In this document: positions 33,560 to 41,199 of the stretch, one piece after another
Layout: each line of letters begins with the position of its first letter
Position numbering within the stretch: the first letter of the stretch is position 1
Source: Glycomyces lechevalierae
GTDB taxonomy: Bacteria; Actinomycetota; Actinomycetes; Mycobacteriales; Micromonosporaceae
Reading direction: 5' to 3'
Assembly: GCF_027622945.1 (NCBI RefSeq)
Contig: NZ_JAPZVQ010000021.1
Span: forward strand, 23,370-87,369
Length of the DNA stretch: 64,000 nucleotides
The notes under the pieces: generated by a model
Databases searched by the model: none
What the model saw: the letters and a program-made list of their open reading frames with translations, nothing else
Told to the model about the DNA's origin: nothing
Made by a program: the position numbers and the translations under genes

Positions 33560-34531
33560 GTGACCTCCCAGCCCAAGCACGCCCCCTCGCGACGGCTCTG
33601 GCCCTTCCTCGCCGTCCCGGCGATCGCCGTGCTCATCGCGGCCGTCATCTACGTGGTCGACCTCTCCGGCGACGACGGCGGGACCGGCGGTTCCGCCGAG
33701 GGGACCCTGCCGGGGTCCCAGGAGTCGGTGGACGACGACTCCTCGATGCAGCCTTCGGAGGAGGAGCTGCGCGCCGCCGCCCAGGAGCGGCTGCAGACTG
33801 ACCTCGACGCGGCCGTCGCCGAATACGTCTCGGGGCTCGAGGACGAGAACTTCTACGCCTCGGTCGCGGTGGACGACGGCGAGTTCCAGCTCGCGTACGA
33901 GGGCGAGACGCAGCACGACACGGCGTCGATCGTGAAGGTCGAGATCCTCACGATGGTGCTCAAGGAGTACGGGACGCTCGACCAGGTGCCGGACTGGCTG
34001 CTCGACAGCGCCGAGGCGATGATCAAGGACTCGAGCAACGACGCGACGAACGACATGCTGTACGGCGGCACGTTCGACGACGGGCACGAGGCGATCCGCC
34101 AGGCGCACATCGACTTCGGGCTCGAGCACACGAACCCGAACGAGACCGAGCAGTGGGGCAAGACCCAGACGACCGCGGTGGACCAGCTGCGGATGCTGGA
34201 GCTCGCGCTGTACGAGGACGTGCTCGACGCCGAGCAGGTCGAGTACGCGCGCTCGCTCATGGGGAACCTGTCGGAGTCGCAGCAGTGGGGCGTCTCGGCC
34301 GCGGCCGACGACGGCGAGACCGTGTGGATGAAGAACGGCTGGGACACACGCGATTCGATGGGCGGCGAATGGGTGGTGAACTCGATCGGCGTGATCAACG
34401 GCGAGACCGACCAGCCCATCAAGATCGCGGTCCTCACCGGCGGCTCGGCCACGCACCCCGAGGGCATCGACCGCGTCGAAGAACTCGCCCAGATCATCCG
34501 CAACGTCATCGACACCGACCCCTACGCGTAA
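33560..34531 (+). CDS. Membrane-anchored class A beta-lactamase-like serine hydrolase
   Basis: A 323-residue protein of the serine beta-lactamase/PBP superfamily. Residues 12-34 are an uncleaved signal-anchor (LWPFLAVPAIAVLIAAVIYVV), followed by a 45-residue acidic linker. The three active-site motifs are present: Ser123-Ile-Val-Lys126, Ser158-Ser-Asn160, and Lys258-Asn-Gly260, although the first motif lies in TASIVKVEIL and the KTG box is KNG. The omega-loop Glu is not obvious. The GTG at 33560 was chosen over an upstream ATG because only it starts near the anchor. Likely a cell-wall enzyme or decayed beta-lactamase; drug hydrolysis is not assured. Confidence 0.78.
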   Translation: MTSQPKHAPSRRLWPFLAVPAIAVLIAAVIYVVDLSGDDGGTGGSAEGTLPGSQESVDDDSSMQPSEEELRAAAQERLQTDLDAAVAEYVSGLEDENFYASVAVDDGEFQLAYEGETQHDTASIVKVEILTMVLKEYGTLDQVPDWLLDSAEAMIKDSSNDATNDMLYGGTFDDGHEAIRQAHIDFGLEHTNPNETEQWGKTQTTAVDQLRMLELALYEDVLDAEQVEYARSLMGNLSESQQWGVSAAADDGETVWMKNGWDTRDSMGGEWVVNSIGVINGETDQPIKIAVLTGGSATHPEGIDRVEELAQIIRNVIDTDPYA

Positions 34532-34592
34532 CCGCTCCCCGCGCCGCGGTTCGCGGTCATTCGACCCGCCGCCACCGGACCACCGCCACACT

Positions 34593-34688
34593 TTCGGGTG
34601 ACACCTTCGCCCGCGAGCCCGGTTTCTGTCGGCCCCGGGCGGGAAGCTTGCGGCGGACGCTTCTTTCCCCTCTAGTGGTGGGTGGGGG
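34593..34688 (-). repeat. Dispersed intergenic element, copy B
   Basis: On the minus strand, CCCCCACCCACC (34677-34688), CCGACAGAAACC (34621-34632) and TGTCACCCGAA (34593-34603) occur in the same order as in copies A and C, with spacings of 56 and 29 bases. The centre folds as GCCCGG-GGCCGACAGAAA-CCGGGC (34617-34640). It fills the gap between the beta-lactamase-like gene and the glcD promoter. Confidence 0.7.
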
Positions 34689-34727
34689 TTTGTGGACGGC
34701 GGTTCGGCGGGGCCTTACCCTCGCGGG

Positions 34728-36092
34728 ATGAGCGATCTGATCTCCGCGTTGACCGCGGCCGGGCTCGAGCCGGTGACCGATGCCGATGTGCTGGCCTCGC
34801 ATTCGGTGGACCGCGCCGCGCTGGTGCCGCCCGGGCGGGCCGTCGCGCTCATCCGGGCGCGGTCGACCGAGGAGGTCAGCGCCGCGCTCCGGGTCGCCGC
34901 CGAGTTCGGCACTCCCGTTGTGCCGCAAGGCGCCCGCACCGGCCTCGCCGGGGCCGCCACCGCCGTCGACGGCGCGATCCTCCTCGACGTCTCGCCGATG
35001 GACCGCATCCTCTCGATCGACCCCGTGAACCGCCTCGCGGTCTGCCAGCCCGGCGTGCTCAACGCCGCGATCACCCTCGCCGCCAGCGAATTCGGCCTCC
35101 GCTACAGCCCCGACCCGGGCTCATGGCAGATCTCCACCATCGGCGGGAACATCGCCACCGCCGCCGGCGGCATGTGCTGCGTCAAGTACGGCACGACCCC
35201 GGAGTACGTGCTCGGCCTCGAAGTCGTGCTCGCCTCAGGCGAAGTCATGCGCTGCGGCCGCGACACCGCCAAAGGCGTCGCCGGGTACGACCTCGTGCGC
35301 CTCTTCTGCGGATCCGAAGGGACCCTCGGGGTCATCACCGAGGCCACGGTCAAGCTCTCCCCCGTCCCCGCCGGGCGGCTCACCCTCGCGGCCGTCTTCG
35401 CGACCACCGCCGACGCCGGCCGCGCCGTCACCGCGATCATGGCGTCCGGGGCGCAGCCGAGTCTGCTCGAACTCATCGACAACGTGCACCTGCGTGCCCT
35501 GGAAGACTTGCGGCCCATGGGATTGCCGACCGAGGCGGCCGCGATGCTGCTCGTCGCCGCGGACTCCGACCCAGCCGAGGAACTGGCCGCGATCGAAGCG
35601 CTCTGCAACGAATCCGGCGCCTCCGAGGTCTACCGCGCCACCGACGCCGAAGAGGCCGACGCGCTCCTCGAATCACGGCGCAGCGCCTACCACGCCATGG
35701 AGCGTCTGGGCACGGTCCTCGTGGACGACATCGCGGTGCCGCGCTCGCGCCTCGCCGAAGCGCTCGACGGCGTCCAGGCCGCCGCGGCCAGGCACGGCGT
35801 GGTTATCGGCGTCATCGCCCATGCAGGAGACGGGAACCTGCACCCCAACATCATCGTCCACCCCGAGGACCCGGCCTCGCTCGAAGCCGGCCGGGCCGCG
35901 TTCGACGAGATCCTGGAGATGGCACTCGCCATGGGCGGCACCATCACCGGTGAACACGGCGTGGGAATACTCAAACGCGATTGGCTCGCAAAGGAAGTCG
36001 ACCCGGTGAATCTCGCGGTGCAGCGACGGATCAAAAGCGCGCTCGACCCGCTCGGCATCCTCAACCCGGGGAAAGTCCTTGCAGCTGGTTGA
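34728..36092 (+). CDS. FAD-linked oxidase, GlcD/D-lactate dehydrogenase type
   Basis: A 454-residue FAD-dependent 2-hydroxyacid oxidase. The PCMH FAD-binding domain shows VVPQGARTGLAGAATAVDGAIL, PGSWQISTIGGNIATAAGGMCCVKYG and CGSEGTLGVITEATVKL; the C-terminal cap has the metal-binding IAHAGDGNLHPNI and GTITGEHGVGILKRDWL. Substrates in this family are glycolate, D-lactate or 2-hydroxyglutarate. The -10 box TACCCT at 34716-34721 ends six bases before the ATG, and no ribosome-binding site exists, so the mRNA is probably leaderless. No GlcE/GlcF partner genes are adjacent, which favours a single-subunit D-lactate dehydrogenase type. Confidence 0.88.
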   Translation: MSDLISALTAAGLEPVTDADVLASHSVDRAALVPPGRAVALIRARSTEEVSAALRVAAEFGTPVVPQGARTGLAGAATAVDGAILLDVSPMDRILSIDPVNRLAVCQPGVLNAAITLAASEFGLRYSPDPGSWQISTIGGNIATAAGGMCCVKYGTTPEYVLGLEVVLASGEVMRCGRDTAKGVAGYDLVRLFCGSEGTLGVITEATVKLSPVPAGRLTLAAVFATTADAGRAVTAIMASGAQPSLLELIDNVHLRALEDLRPMGLPTEAAAMLLVAADSDPAEELAAIEALCNESGASEVYRATDAEEADALLESRRSAYHAMERLGTVLVDDIAVPRSRLAEALDGVQAAAARHGVVIGVIAHAGDGNLHPNIIVHPEDPASLEAGRAAFDEILEMALAMGGTITGEHGVGILKRDWLAKEVDPVNLAVQRRIKSALDPLGILNPGKVLAAG

Positions 36093-36169
36093 AAGGCGCT
36101 GTGAGCGGCGGGGACTCACATTCCCTATGCGGCCGAGACGGTTTCGTGTCGTTCCTGTTACACGTTAAT

Positions 36170-36269
36170 GGGGCCGCAGCGCTTGCCCATTCGCTGCGGC
36201 CCCGATAAAGTGGAGGAGCTCCACTTTTCATTGGCACCAGTAGGGCTGTGCCCGATTGCCCTTACTGGT
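36170..36269. other. Three consecutive inverted repeats in a gene-free gap
   Basis: The 36093-36424 gap has no supported gene and is less GC-rich than its neighbours. It holds three hairpins in a row: a 12-bp perfect stem (36170-36181 with 36192-36203), a 9-bp perfect stem AAAGTGGAG/CTCCACTTT (36207-36227), and an 11-bp stem with one bulge, ACCAGTAGGGC/GCCCTTACTGGT (36236-36269). The first probably terminates glcD; the function of the others is unknown. Confidence 0.55.
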
Positions 36270-36424
36270 TTTGTGCCCCCGGATTGTTCCGTGCCTCCCG
36301 GAAGACTGCCCATGTCCGTCCGTTTGGCTTGTCGGCGTGACCGGAACACTCATTACTATGAGGACCGTCTCTGGGCGTGGCCTGTACTGAGGCTGGGAAG
36401 AACCTGGGAAACGATGTCAAACCG

Positions 36425-37279
36425 TTACTCGGGGACCTCGAAGCCGGCGAGTTTGTCCAGCTCAGCCGTGATGTCGGGGCGCTGATCGACCACTTCGCCG
36501 TCGATCTGGGTGATGAAGGCCACACCTCGTACGGAGGAGCTGAGCCACGCCGCTTCGGCGTTCTTCAAGTCCCGCACCGAGATCAGCTTCTCGACGGTCT
36601 TCAATCCCGCCTTCGGCGCCTGCTCCAGCAGGTACGCGCTCGTCGTGCCCGGCAGGATGCCCGCGGAAGTCGGTGTCGTGCAGAGGGTGTCGCCCTCCAG
36701 CCACAGCAGGGACGAGGTCGGGCCCTCCAAGGCGAACCCGTCGGCCGAGACCCACAGGGCGTCGTCCGCGCCCTGGGTCTTCGCCCAGCGGGTCACCGCC
36801 ATCATCGACGCGTACGAGAGTGCCTTGACGCCGCCTAGAAGCCACGGGGCTTCACCCCGCGCGTCGGCATTCACCCCCAAGGTCGCAGTGGCGATCTTCA
36901 GGCCGTCCCGGCGCGGCAGGATCCGTTCGCGCGGAACGGGATCGACCGTCGCGTAGACGGTCGGCGGGCCGCCGTGCTCGCGGCCGCGGGTGGCGACCAG
37001 GCGCAGCGCGCCCTCTCCGTCGGCCCGCTCGCGCCAGGCCTCCAGGGCCTGCTCGGCGAGCTCGGCCATGTCCTCCTTCGCGGGGAGCTCGAACTCCATG
37101 CGGCGCGCGGAGTTCGCCATGCGGTCGAGGTGCTCCGAGAGCAGGAACGCCTGCCCGGCGCGGACGTTGATGGTCTCGAAGACGCCGTCGCCGCGGAGGA
37201 CTCCGAGGTCGTCGGCGCACAGGAGCGGCGCGTCGGAGTCGACGACGCCGCGGTGCAGTACTGCGGTCACTAGTGCCAT
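36425..37279 (-). CDS. Aminotransferase class IV (aminodeoxychorismate lyase-like)
   Basis: A 284-residue fold-type IV PLP enzyme. Visible motifs are RGDGVFETINV near residue 30, the PLP-Lys region GGVKALSYASMMAVTRWAKTQG, ALWVSADGFALEGPTSSLLWLEG with the conserved Glu, and TTPTSAGILPGTTSAYLLE. These fit 4-amino-4-deoxychorismate lyase (PabC), with branched-chain or D-amino-acid aminotransferases as alternatives; the short form favours PabC. The ATG at 37277-37279 has only a weak ribosome-binding site. It is divergent from fur, and an 8-bp tandem repeat and element C lie in the shared upstream region. Confidence 0.8.
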   Translation of the reverse strand: MALVTAVLHRGVVDSDAPLLCADDLGVLRGDGVFETINVRAGQAFLLSEHLDRMANSARRMEFELPAKEDMAELAEQALEAWRERADGEGALRLVATRGREHGGPPTVYATVDPVPRERILPRRDGLKIATATLGVNADARGEAPWLLGGVKALSYASMMAVTRWAKTQGADDALWVSADGFALEGPTSSLLWLEGDTLCTTPTSAGILPGTTSAYLLEQAPKAGLKTVEKLISVRDLKNAEAAWLSSSVRGVAFITQIDGEVVDQRPDITAELDKLAGFEVPE

Positions 37280-37363
37280 GCGCTCATTGTGCTCCTCGGC
37301 CCGAGCCGGGCCGCCACGGCGAGGCACCGTGTCGAAGCGCGGCGTCGCGGCGCGGCATCGCCG

Positions 37364-37403
37364 CGGTGCGGCGGTGCGGCGGTGCGACGGTGCGGCGGTG
37401 CGG
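37364..37403. repeat. 8-bp tandem repeat, five units
   Basis: CGGTGCGG occurs five times in a row (37364-37403), with one unit reading CGGTGCGA, followed by a partial unit. It lies 85 bases upstream of the aminotransferase IV start in the fur divergent region. Perfect short repeats of this kind are prone to length change. Confidence 0.75.
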
Positions 37404-37470
37404 CGGTCCCGCCTCGCATCGGTCCGCCCGCTGCTCTGAAACGCCCACCCGCCGTATAGCCGTCCTCAAA

Positions 37471-37562
37471 CCCCCACCCACCACGAGAGGGGAAGATACT
37501 GCCGCCAGCGTCCCAGCCGGGTCCGACAGAAACCGGCCCCCGGGCCGCCCTTGTCACCCGAA
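37471..37562 (+). repeat. Dispersed intergenic element, copy C
   Basis: CCCCCACCCACC (37471-37482), CCGACAGAAACC (37523-37534) and TGTCACCCGAA (37552-37562) appear in the same order and spacing (52 and 29 bases) as in copies A and B. The centre folds as GCCGG-GTCCGACAGAAA-CCGGC (37516-37537). It ends 33 bases before the fur start, so it overlaps the fur promoter. Confidence 0.7.
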
Positions 37563-37595
37563 CGTGTTGCTCCGCCAGCGCAGTACGATGCACCT

Positions 37596-38036
37596 ATGCC
37601 CACCGAAGCCGAGGCCGAGACCGAACTGGCGGGGGTGCTGCGCGCGAAGGGCCTGCGCATGACCGCACAGCGCCAGCTCGTCCTGGAAGCCGTCCGCGCG
37701 CTCGGACACGCGACCCCCGAGCAGATCCACGAGCGCATCCGCGGCCAGGTCGAAGGCGTGAACATCACCACTGTCTACCGCACCCTCGACCTGCTCGAAG
37801 AGCTCCAGCTCGTCTCGCACACCCACCTCTCCCACGGCGCCCCGACGTACCATCTGTCGGGCGACCGCGGCCACGCGCACCTGGTGTGCCACCGCTGCGG
37901 CCGGATCACCGAGGTCGACCCCTCCCTGTTCGCGAACGCGCGGGAGGAAGTCGCCGACAAATGCGGGTTCGTCATGGACATCGGCCACGTCGCCGTGTTC
38001 GGGACCTGCGCCGAATGCCTGGAGAAGGACGCATGA
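37596..38036 (+). CDS. Fur-family metalloregulator
   Basis: A 146-residue Fur/Zur/PerR protein. The winged helix spans KGLRMTAQRQLVLEAV to NITTVYRTLDLLEELQLV; metal-site residues appear in HTHLSHGAPTYHLSGDRGHAHLVCHRCGRITEV, and a second Cys pair in GTCAECLEKDA forms the structural zinc site. Which metal it senses (Fe, Zn, Mn or peroxide) cannot be decided. The -10 box TACGAT (37584-37589) ends six bases before the ATG, so the transcript is probably leaderless. Its stop overlaps the start of ygfZ (ATGA). Confidence 0.88.
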   Translation: MPTEAEAETELAGVLRAKGLRMTAQRQLVLEAVRALGHATPEQIHERIRGQVEGVNITTVYRTLDLLEELQLVSHTHLSHGAPTYHLSGDRGHAHLVCHRCGRITEVDPSLFANAREEVADKCGFVMDIGHVAVFGTCAECLEKDA

Positions 38037-39121
38037 CCACGCCGTTGAACGACACAGCCGCCACCTCGCCGCTCCTCTCCCTGCCCGGCGCCGTCGCCCC
38101 CGAGAGCGGCGGGCGCACCGCCTGGCACTACGGCGGTCCGCTCACCGAACAGCGCAAGGCGATGGAGACCGGCGCGGTCTTCGACCGCTCCGACCGCGAC
38201 GTCATCACCGTCAGCGGGCCCGAGCGGCTGACCTGGCTGCACTCGCTCACCACCCAGCACCTGACGAGCCTCAAGCCGCACCATGGCACCGAGGCGCTCG
38301 TCCTCTCCCCCACCGGCCGCGTCGAGCACCACATGAACGTCTACGACGACGGCGAGACCACCTGGCTCGACACCGAGTCCGGCGACGGCGAAGCCCTGCT
38401 GAAGTACTTGCAGCTCATGAAGTTCCGCACCGAGGTCGAGATCGACGACGTCTCCGGCGCATGGGCGCTGGTCACCTGGACCACCGGCGGCGATCTGAAG
38501 GACGAGGCCCCGCAGGTGCAGTCCGTGCCGCCCGCCAAGTTCGTCCAGCGGGACCTCCTGCCGGTGCCGACCGCGGTCTACCCCGGTGCGGCCCACGCCG
38601 ACGGAGTCGAAGGCTGGAGCCGCCGCACCGACGCGCTCGGCGTGCCCACCCACGACGTGCTCATGCGCAGCGAGAAGCTCGCCGAGGACTTTGCCGGGGA
38701 GGACCCCCGGGAGAAGGCGCTCGCCGGGACCTGGGCCTGGAACGCCCTCCGCGTCGCTGCCGCCTTGCCCGCCTTCGGGATCGACACCGACGAGAAGACC
38801 GTGCCGCACGAGGTCCCGCACTGGCTCGAGCGCGCCGTGCACTTCAACAAGGGCTGCTACCGCGGCCAGGAGACCGTCGCGAAGGTGCACCACCTGGGGC
38901 AGCCGCCGCGCCGCCTCGTCATGCTCCACCTCGACGGGACGACCGAGCAGCCGCCCGCCTCGGGCACCCCGATCATGCTGGGCGACAAGCAGGTCGGCGT
39001 GATCGGCACCGCCGTGCAGCACTACGAGCTGGGCCAGATCGCGCTCGCACTGGTGAAGCGGAACGTCGCCGACGACACTGACGCGCGTCTCATCGTGGGC
39101 GATCAGGCAGCGCGCCAGTGA
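38033..39121 (+). CDS. ygfZ: Folate-binding YgfZ/GcvT-family protein
   Basis: A 362-residue YgfZ protein, a tetrahydrofolate-dependent factor that helps maintain certain Fe-S enzymes. The diagnostic hexapeptide region is FNKGCYRGQETVAKVHHLG (K-G-C-Y-x-G-Q-E). The GcvT-like N-terminal half shows GAVFDRSDRDVITVSGPERL. It starts inside an ATGA overlap with the fur-type gene, so expression is linked to metal control. Family length is about 330-370 residues. The asparaginase gene follows after 21 bases but has its own -10 box. Confidence 0.9.
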   Translation: MTTPLNDTAATSPLLSLPGAVAPESGGRTAWHYGGPLTEQRKAMETGAVFDRSDRDVITVSGPERLTWLHSLTTQHLTSLKPHHGTEALVLSPTGRVEHHMNVYDDGETTWLDTESGDGEALLKYLQLMKFRTEVEIDDVSGAWALVTWTTGGDLKDEAPQVQSVPPAKFVQRDLLPVPTAVYPGAAHADGVEGWSRRTDALGVPTHDVLMRSEKLAEDFAGEDPREKALAGTWAWNALRVAAALPAFGIDTDEKTVPHEVPHWLERAVHFNKGCYRGQETVAKVHHLGQPPRRLVMLHLDGTTEQPPASGTPIMLGDKQVGVIGTAVQHYELGQIALALVKRNVADDTDARLIVGDQAARQ

Positions 39122-39142
39122 CACTGCGGTTAGCCTCGCGGT

Positions 39143-40120
39143 ATGAGTGCTTCCTACCGCGGCGGCGAACCCGTCGCCGAGATCGTCCGGTCCGGCTTCG
39201 CCGAGAGCCTCCACCGGGGCAGCGTCGCCGTGACCGACCCGTCGGGGAACCTCCTCGCCTCGATCGGCGACACCGGTTCCCCGGTCTTCCCCCGTTCCTC
39301 CAACAAACCCATGCAGGCGCTCGCGATGCTCCGCGCCGGCTGGGCGCCCGGCACCGAGGCCGATCTCGCGATCGCCTCGGCGAGCCACCGCGGCGAGCCG
39401 TTCCACCTCGCGCAGGTCGCGTCCGTGCTCGGTGGCGCCGGGCTCGGCGAGGACCGGCTGCAGTGCCCGGCCGACCTGCCGAGCGACCCCGACGCCCGCA
39501 ACGCCGTGATCGCCGCCGGCGGCGAACCCCGCCGCGTCTACATGAACTGCTCCGGCAAGCACGCCGGGATGCTCGCGGCCTGCGCCGCGAACGACTGGGA
39601 CCTCGCGACCTACCGCGACCCCGAGCACCCGTTCCAGCGGCTCGTGATCGCCACCGTCGAAGAGCTCACCGGCGACACCGTGCAGGCCGTCGGCGTGGAC
39701 GGCTGCGGGGCGCCCGTGCTGGCCGTGACCCTCGCCGGGCTCGCCCGCGCGTTCGCCCGGCTCGTCGAGGCCCCCGCGGGCTCGAACGAGCGGAAGGTCG
39801 CGGATGCCATGCGCACCAACCCGAAGCTGATCGACGGCACGCGCGGCCCCGATCACCGCATGATGACCGCCCTGCCGGGTCTGCTCGCCAAGGGCGGCGC
39901 CGAAGGCGTCCATGTGGTCGCGGCGCCCGGTATCGGCGCGGTGGCCGTCAAGATCGACGACGGCGCGGGCCGGGCCTCGACGCCCGTCGCGCTGCGCGCG
40001 CTCACCACGATCGCCGGGATGGTGATCCCCGCGGACGCCAAGCCCGAGGTCGACGCGCTCACCTGGCCGGAGGTGCACGGCGGCGATCAGGCCGTCGGGC
40101 GTCTGCGTCCGCTGCTGTAG
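39143..40120 (+). CDS. L-asparaginase II-family protein
   Basis: A 325-residue member of the asparaginase II family (AnsA-like, DUF1239-type) rather than the bacterial type I/II enzymes. Motifs are FPRSSNKPMQALAMLRAGW, EDRLQCPADLPSD, YMNCSGKHAGML and VGVDGCGAPVLA, in the family order. In actinomycetes it is annotated as asparaginase from homology with the Rhizobium etli enzyme; activity on asparagine is likely but not proven. The -10 box TAGCCT (39131-39136) ends six bases before the ATG, with no ribosome-binding site, so it seems leaderless. Confidence 0.82.
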   Translation: MSASYRGGEPVAEIVRSGFAESLHRGSVAVTDPSGNLLASIGDTGSPVFPRSSNKPMQALAMLRAGWAPGTEADLAIASASHRGEPFHLAQVASVLGGAGLGEDRLQCPADLPSDPDARNAVIAAGGEPRRVYMNCSGKHAGMLAACAANDWDLATYRDPEHPFQRLVIATVEELTGDTVQAVGVDGCGAPVLAVTLAGLARAFARLVEAPAGSNERKVADAMRTNPKLIDGTRGPDHRMMTALPGLLAKGGAEGVHVVAAPGIGAVAVKIDDGAGRASTPVALRALTTIAGMVIPADAKPEVDALTWPEVHGGDQAVGRLRPLL

Positions 40121-40206
40121 TGGCCTGGGACTCAAACGGGGCAATACCCGGTGGTGGCCTGGAGTAGGCGCAGGATAGTATCGTTCCGTCGCAAGTACTG
40201 ACACTC

Positions 40207-40289
40207 GCGCGAGTGGCGGAATGGCAGACGCGCTGGCTTCAGGTGCCAGTGTCCGTAAGGACGTGGGGGTTCAAGTCCCCCCTCGCGCA
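40207..40289 (+). tRNA. tRNA-Leu (anticodon CAG)
   Basis: An 83-nt class II tRNA. Acceptor stem GCGCGAG pairs with CTCGCGC (40282-40288) and A at 40289 is the discriminator; CCA is not encoded. The anticodon loop TTCAGGT (40238-40244) gives CAG, reading CUG. The D loop GCGGAATGGCAGACGC and a long variable arm (GTCCGTAAGGAC) are typical of tRNA-Leu, and GGGGGTTCAAGTCCCCC is the T arm. Confidence 0.95.
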
Positions 40290-40296
40290 CCGACAG

Positions 40297-40322
40297 GGCC
40301 CGGAGGTTTCGACCTCCGGGCC
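40297..40322 (+). terminator. Rho-independent terminator after tRNA-Leu
   Basis: An 11-bp stem GGCCCGGAGGT/ACCTCCGGGCC with a TTCG tetraloop (40308-40311), followed by TTTCGCTTT. UUCG tetraloops are among the most stable RNA loops, and this is the best intrinsic terminator in the window. Confidence 0.9.
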
Positions 40323-40428
40323 TTTCGCTTTCCACGCCCGGCGCGAGCGGGAACACCCCGTGATCCTTCCGCGTTAGGCTCGGGAAGAGGAACCGGACAG
40401 TATCGAGACGAGTGGGGCCACATCGACC

Positions 40429-41028
40429 ATGACTGAAGCGAACAGCAAGCCGGAGCAGGGCGAGCGCGAGTCGGACGAGCAGCCGTTCATCGTCGACGCC
40501 GAGGGCAACCCGATCACCGCCGAGGCTGAGGCGGACGCCGGGGACCGGTACGAGTCCGACCCGACGAAGCTCGTCCCCGAGCCGGCCAAGGTCATGCGCG
40601 TCGGTTCGATGATCAAGCAGCTCCTCGAGGAGGTCCGCGCGGCCGACCTGGACGACAAGGGCCGCCAGCGTCTGCGCGACATCCACGCCCGCTCCATCGC
40701 CGAGCTCGAGTCCGGTCTCGCGCCGGAGCTGCGGGACGAGCTGGAGCGTCTGTCCTTGCCGTTCAGTGCGGACGAGATCCCGACCGAGGCGGAGCTGCGC
40801 ATCGCGCAGGCGCAGTTGGTGGGCTGGTTGGAGGGGCTGTTCCACGGCATCCAGGCGGCGCTGGTGGCGCAGCAGATGGCGGCGCGCCTGCAGTTGGACC
40901 AGATGCGTTCGGGCGAGTTGAAGGCCCTGCCCGCGGGTGAGGACCTTCCGCCGCAGCTCCGGGCCGTGATGGCCGAGCGGGCGGCGCGCGGTGACGATCG
41001 CGACCACCATCCCGGCCAGTACCTGTAG
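40429..41028 (+). CDS. bpa: Bacterial proteasome activator (Bpa/DUF2587)
   Basis: A 199-residue protein matching the ATP-independent bacterial proteasome activator of actinobacteria. The core ADLDDKGRQRLRDIHARSIAELESGLAPELRDELERL is conserved, and the extreme C-terminus is GQYL, the hydrophobic-tyrosine motif that docks into the 20S proteasome ring. The first 55 residues are acidic and probably disordered. It implies that the genome encodes a 20S proteasome (PrcBA) outside this window. It stands between tRNA-Leu and plsC and is likely monocistronic. Confidence 0.92.
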   Translation: MTEANSKPEQGERESDEQPFIVDAEGNPITAEAEADAGDRYESDPTKLVPEPAKVMRVGSMIKQLLEEVRAADLDDKGRQRLRDIHARSIAELESGLAPELRDELERLSLPFSADEIPTEAELRIAQAQLVGWLEGLFHGIQAALVAQQMAARLQLDQMRSGELKALPAGEDLPPQLRAVMAERAARGDDRDHHPGQYL

Positions 41029-41199
41029 GGCCGTCACATGCCTTAGACTCGGGCCTGCCTTCCCGGCGGGGCCAGGCCGCGTCCCGCGGCGGGGGCCAGA
41101 GTGGCTCGAGGGTTTCGCCCGGTGCGTTCCGCGAGCCATAATTGGTCCCGACCCGAGTTTTCCCGCAGCCGGGGTGAGACCACTGGAGAGCTGAACACG

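Noticed and set aside
34728..36092. Glycolate oxidase operon glcDEF
   Set aside because: Only the GlcD-type gene is present; no GlcE or GlcF genes are adjacent, so the operon name was not used.
36158..36485. Short frames on both strands over the three hairpins
   Set aside because: No family match, no ribosome-binding site, and the DNA is dominated by inverted repeats. Left as non-coding.
37364..37403. 8-bp repeat considered as a CRISPR or origin iteron
   Set aside because: Units are immediately adjacent, very short, and no initiator or cas genes are near.
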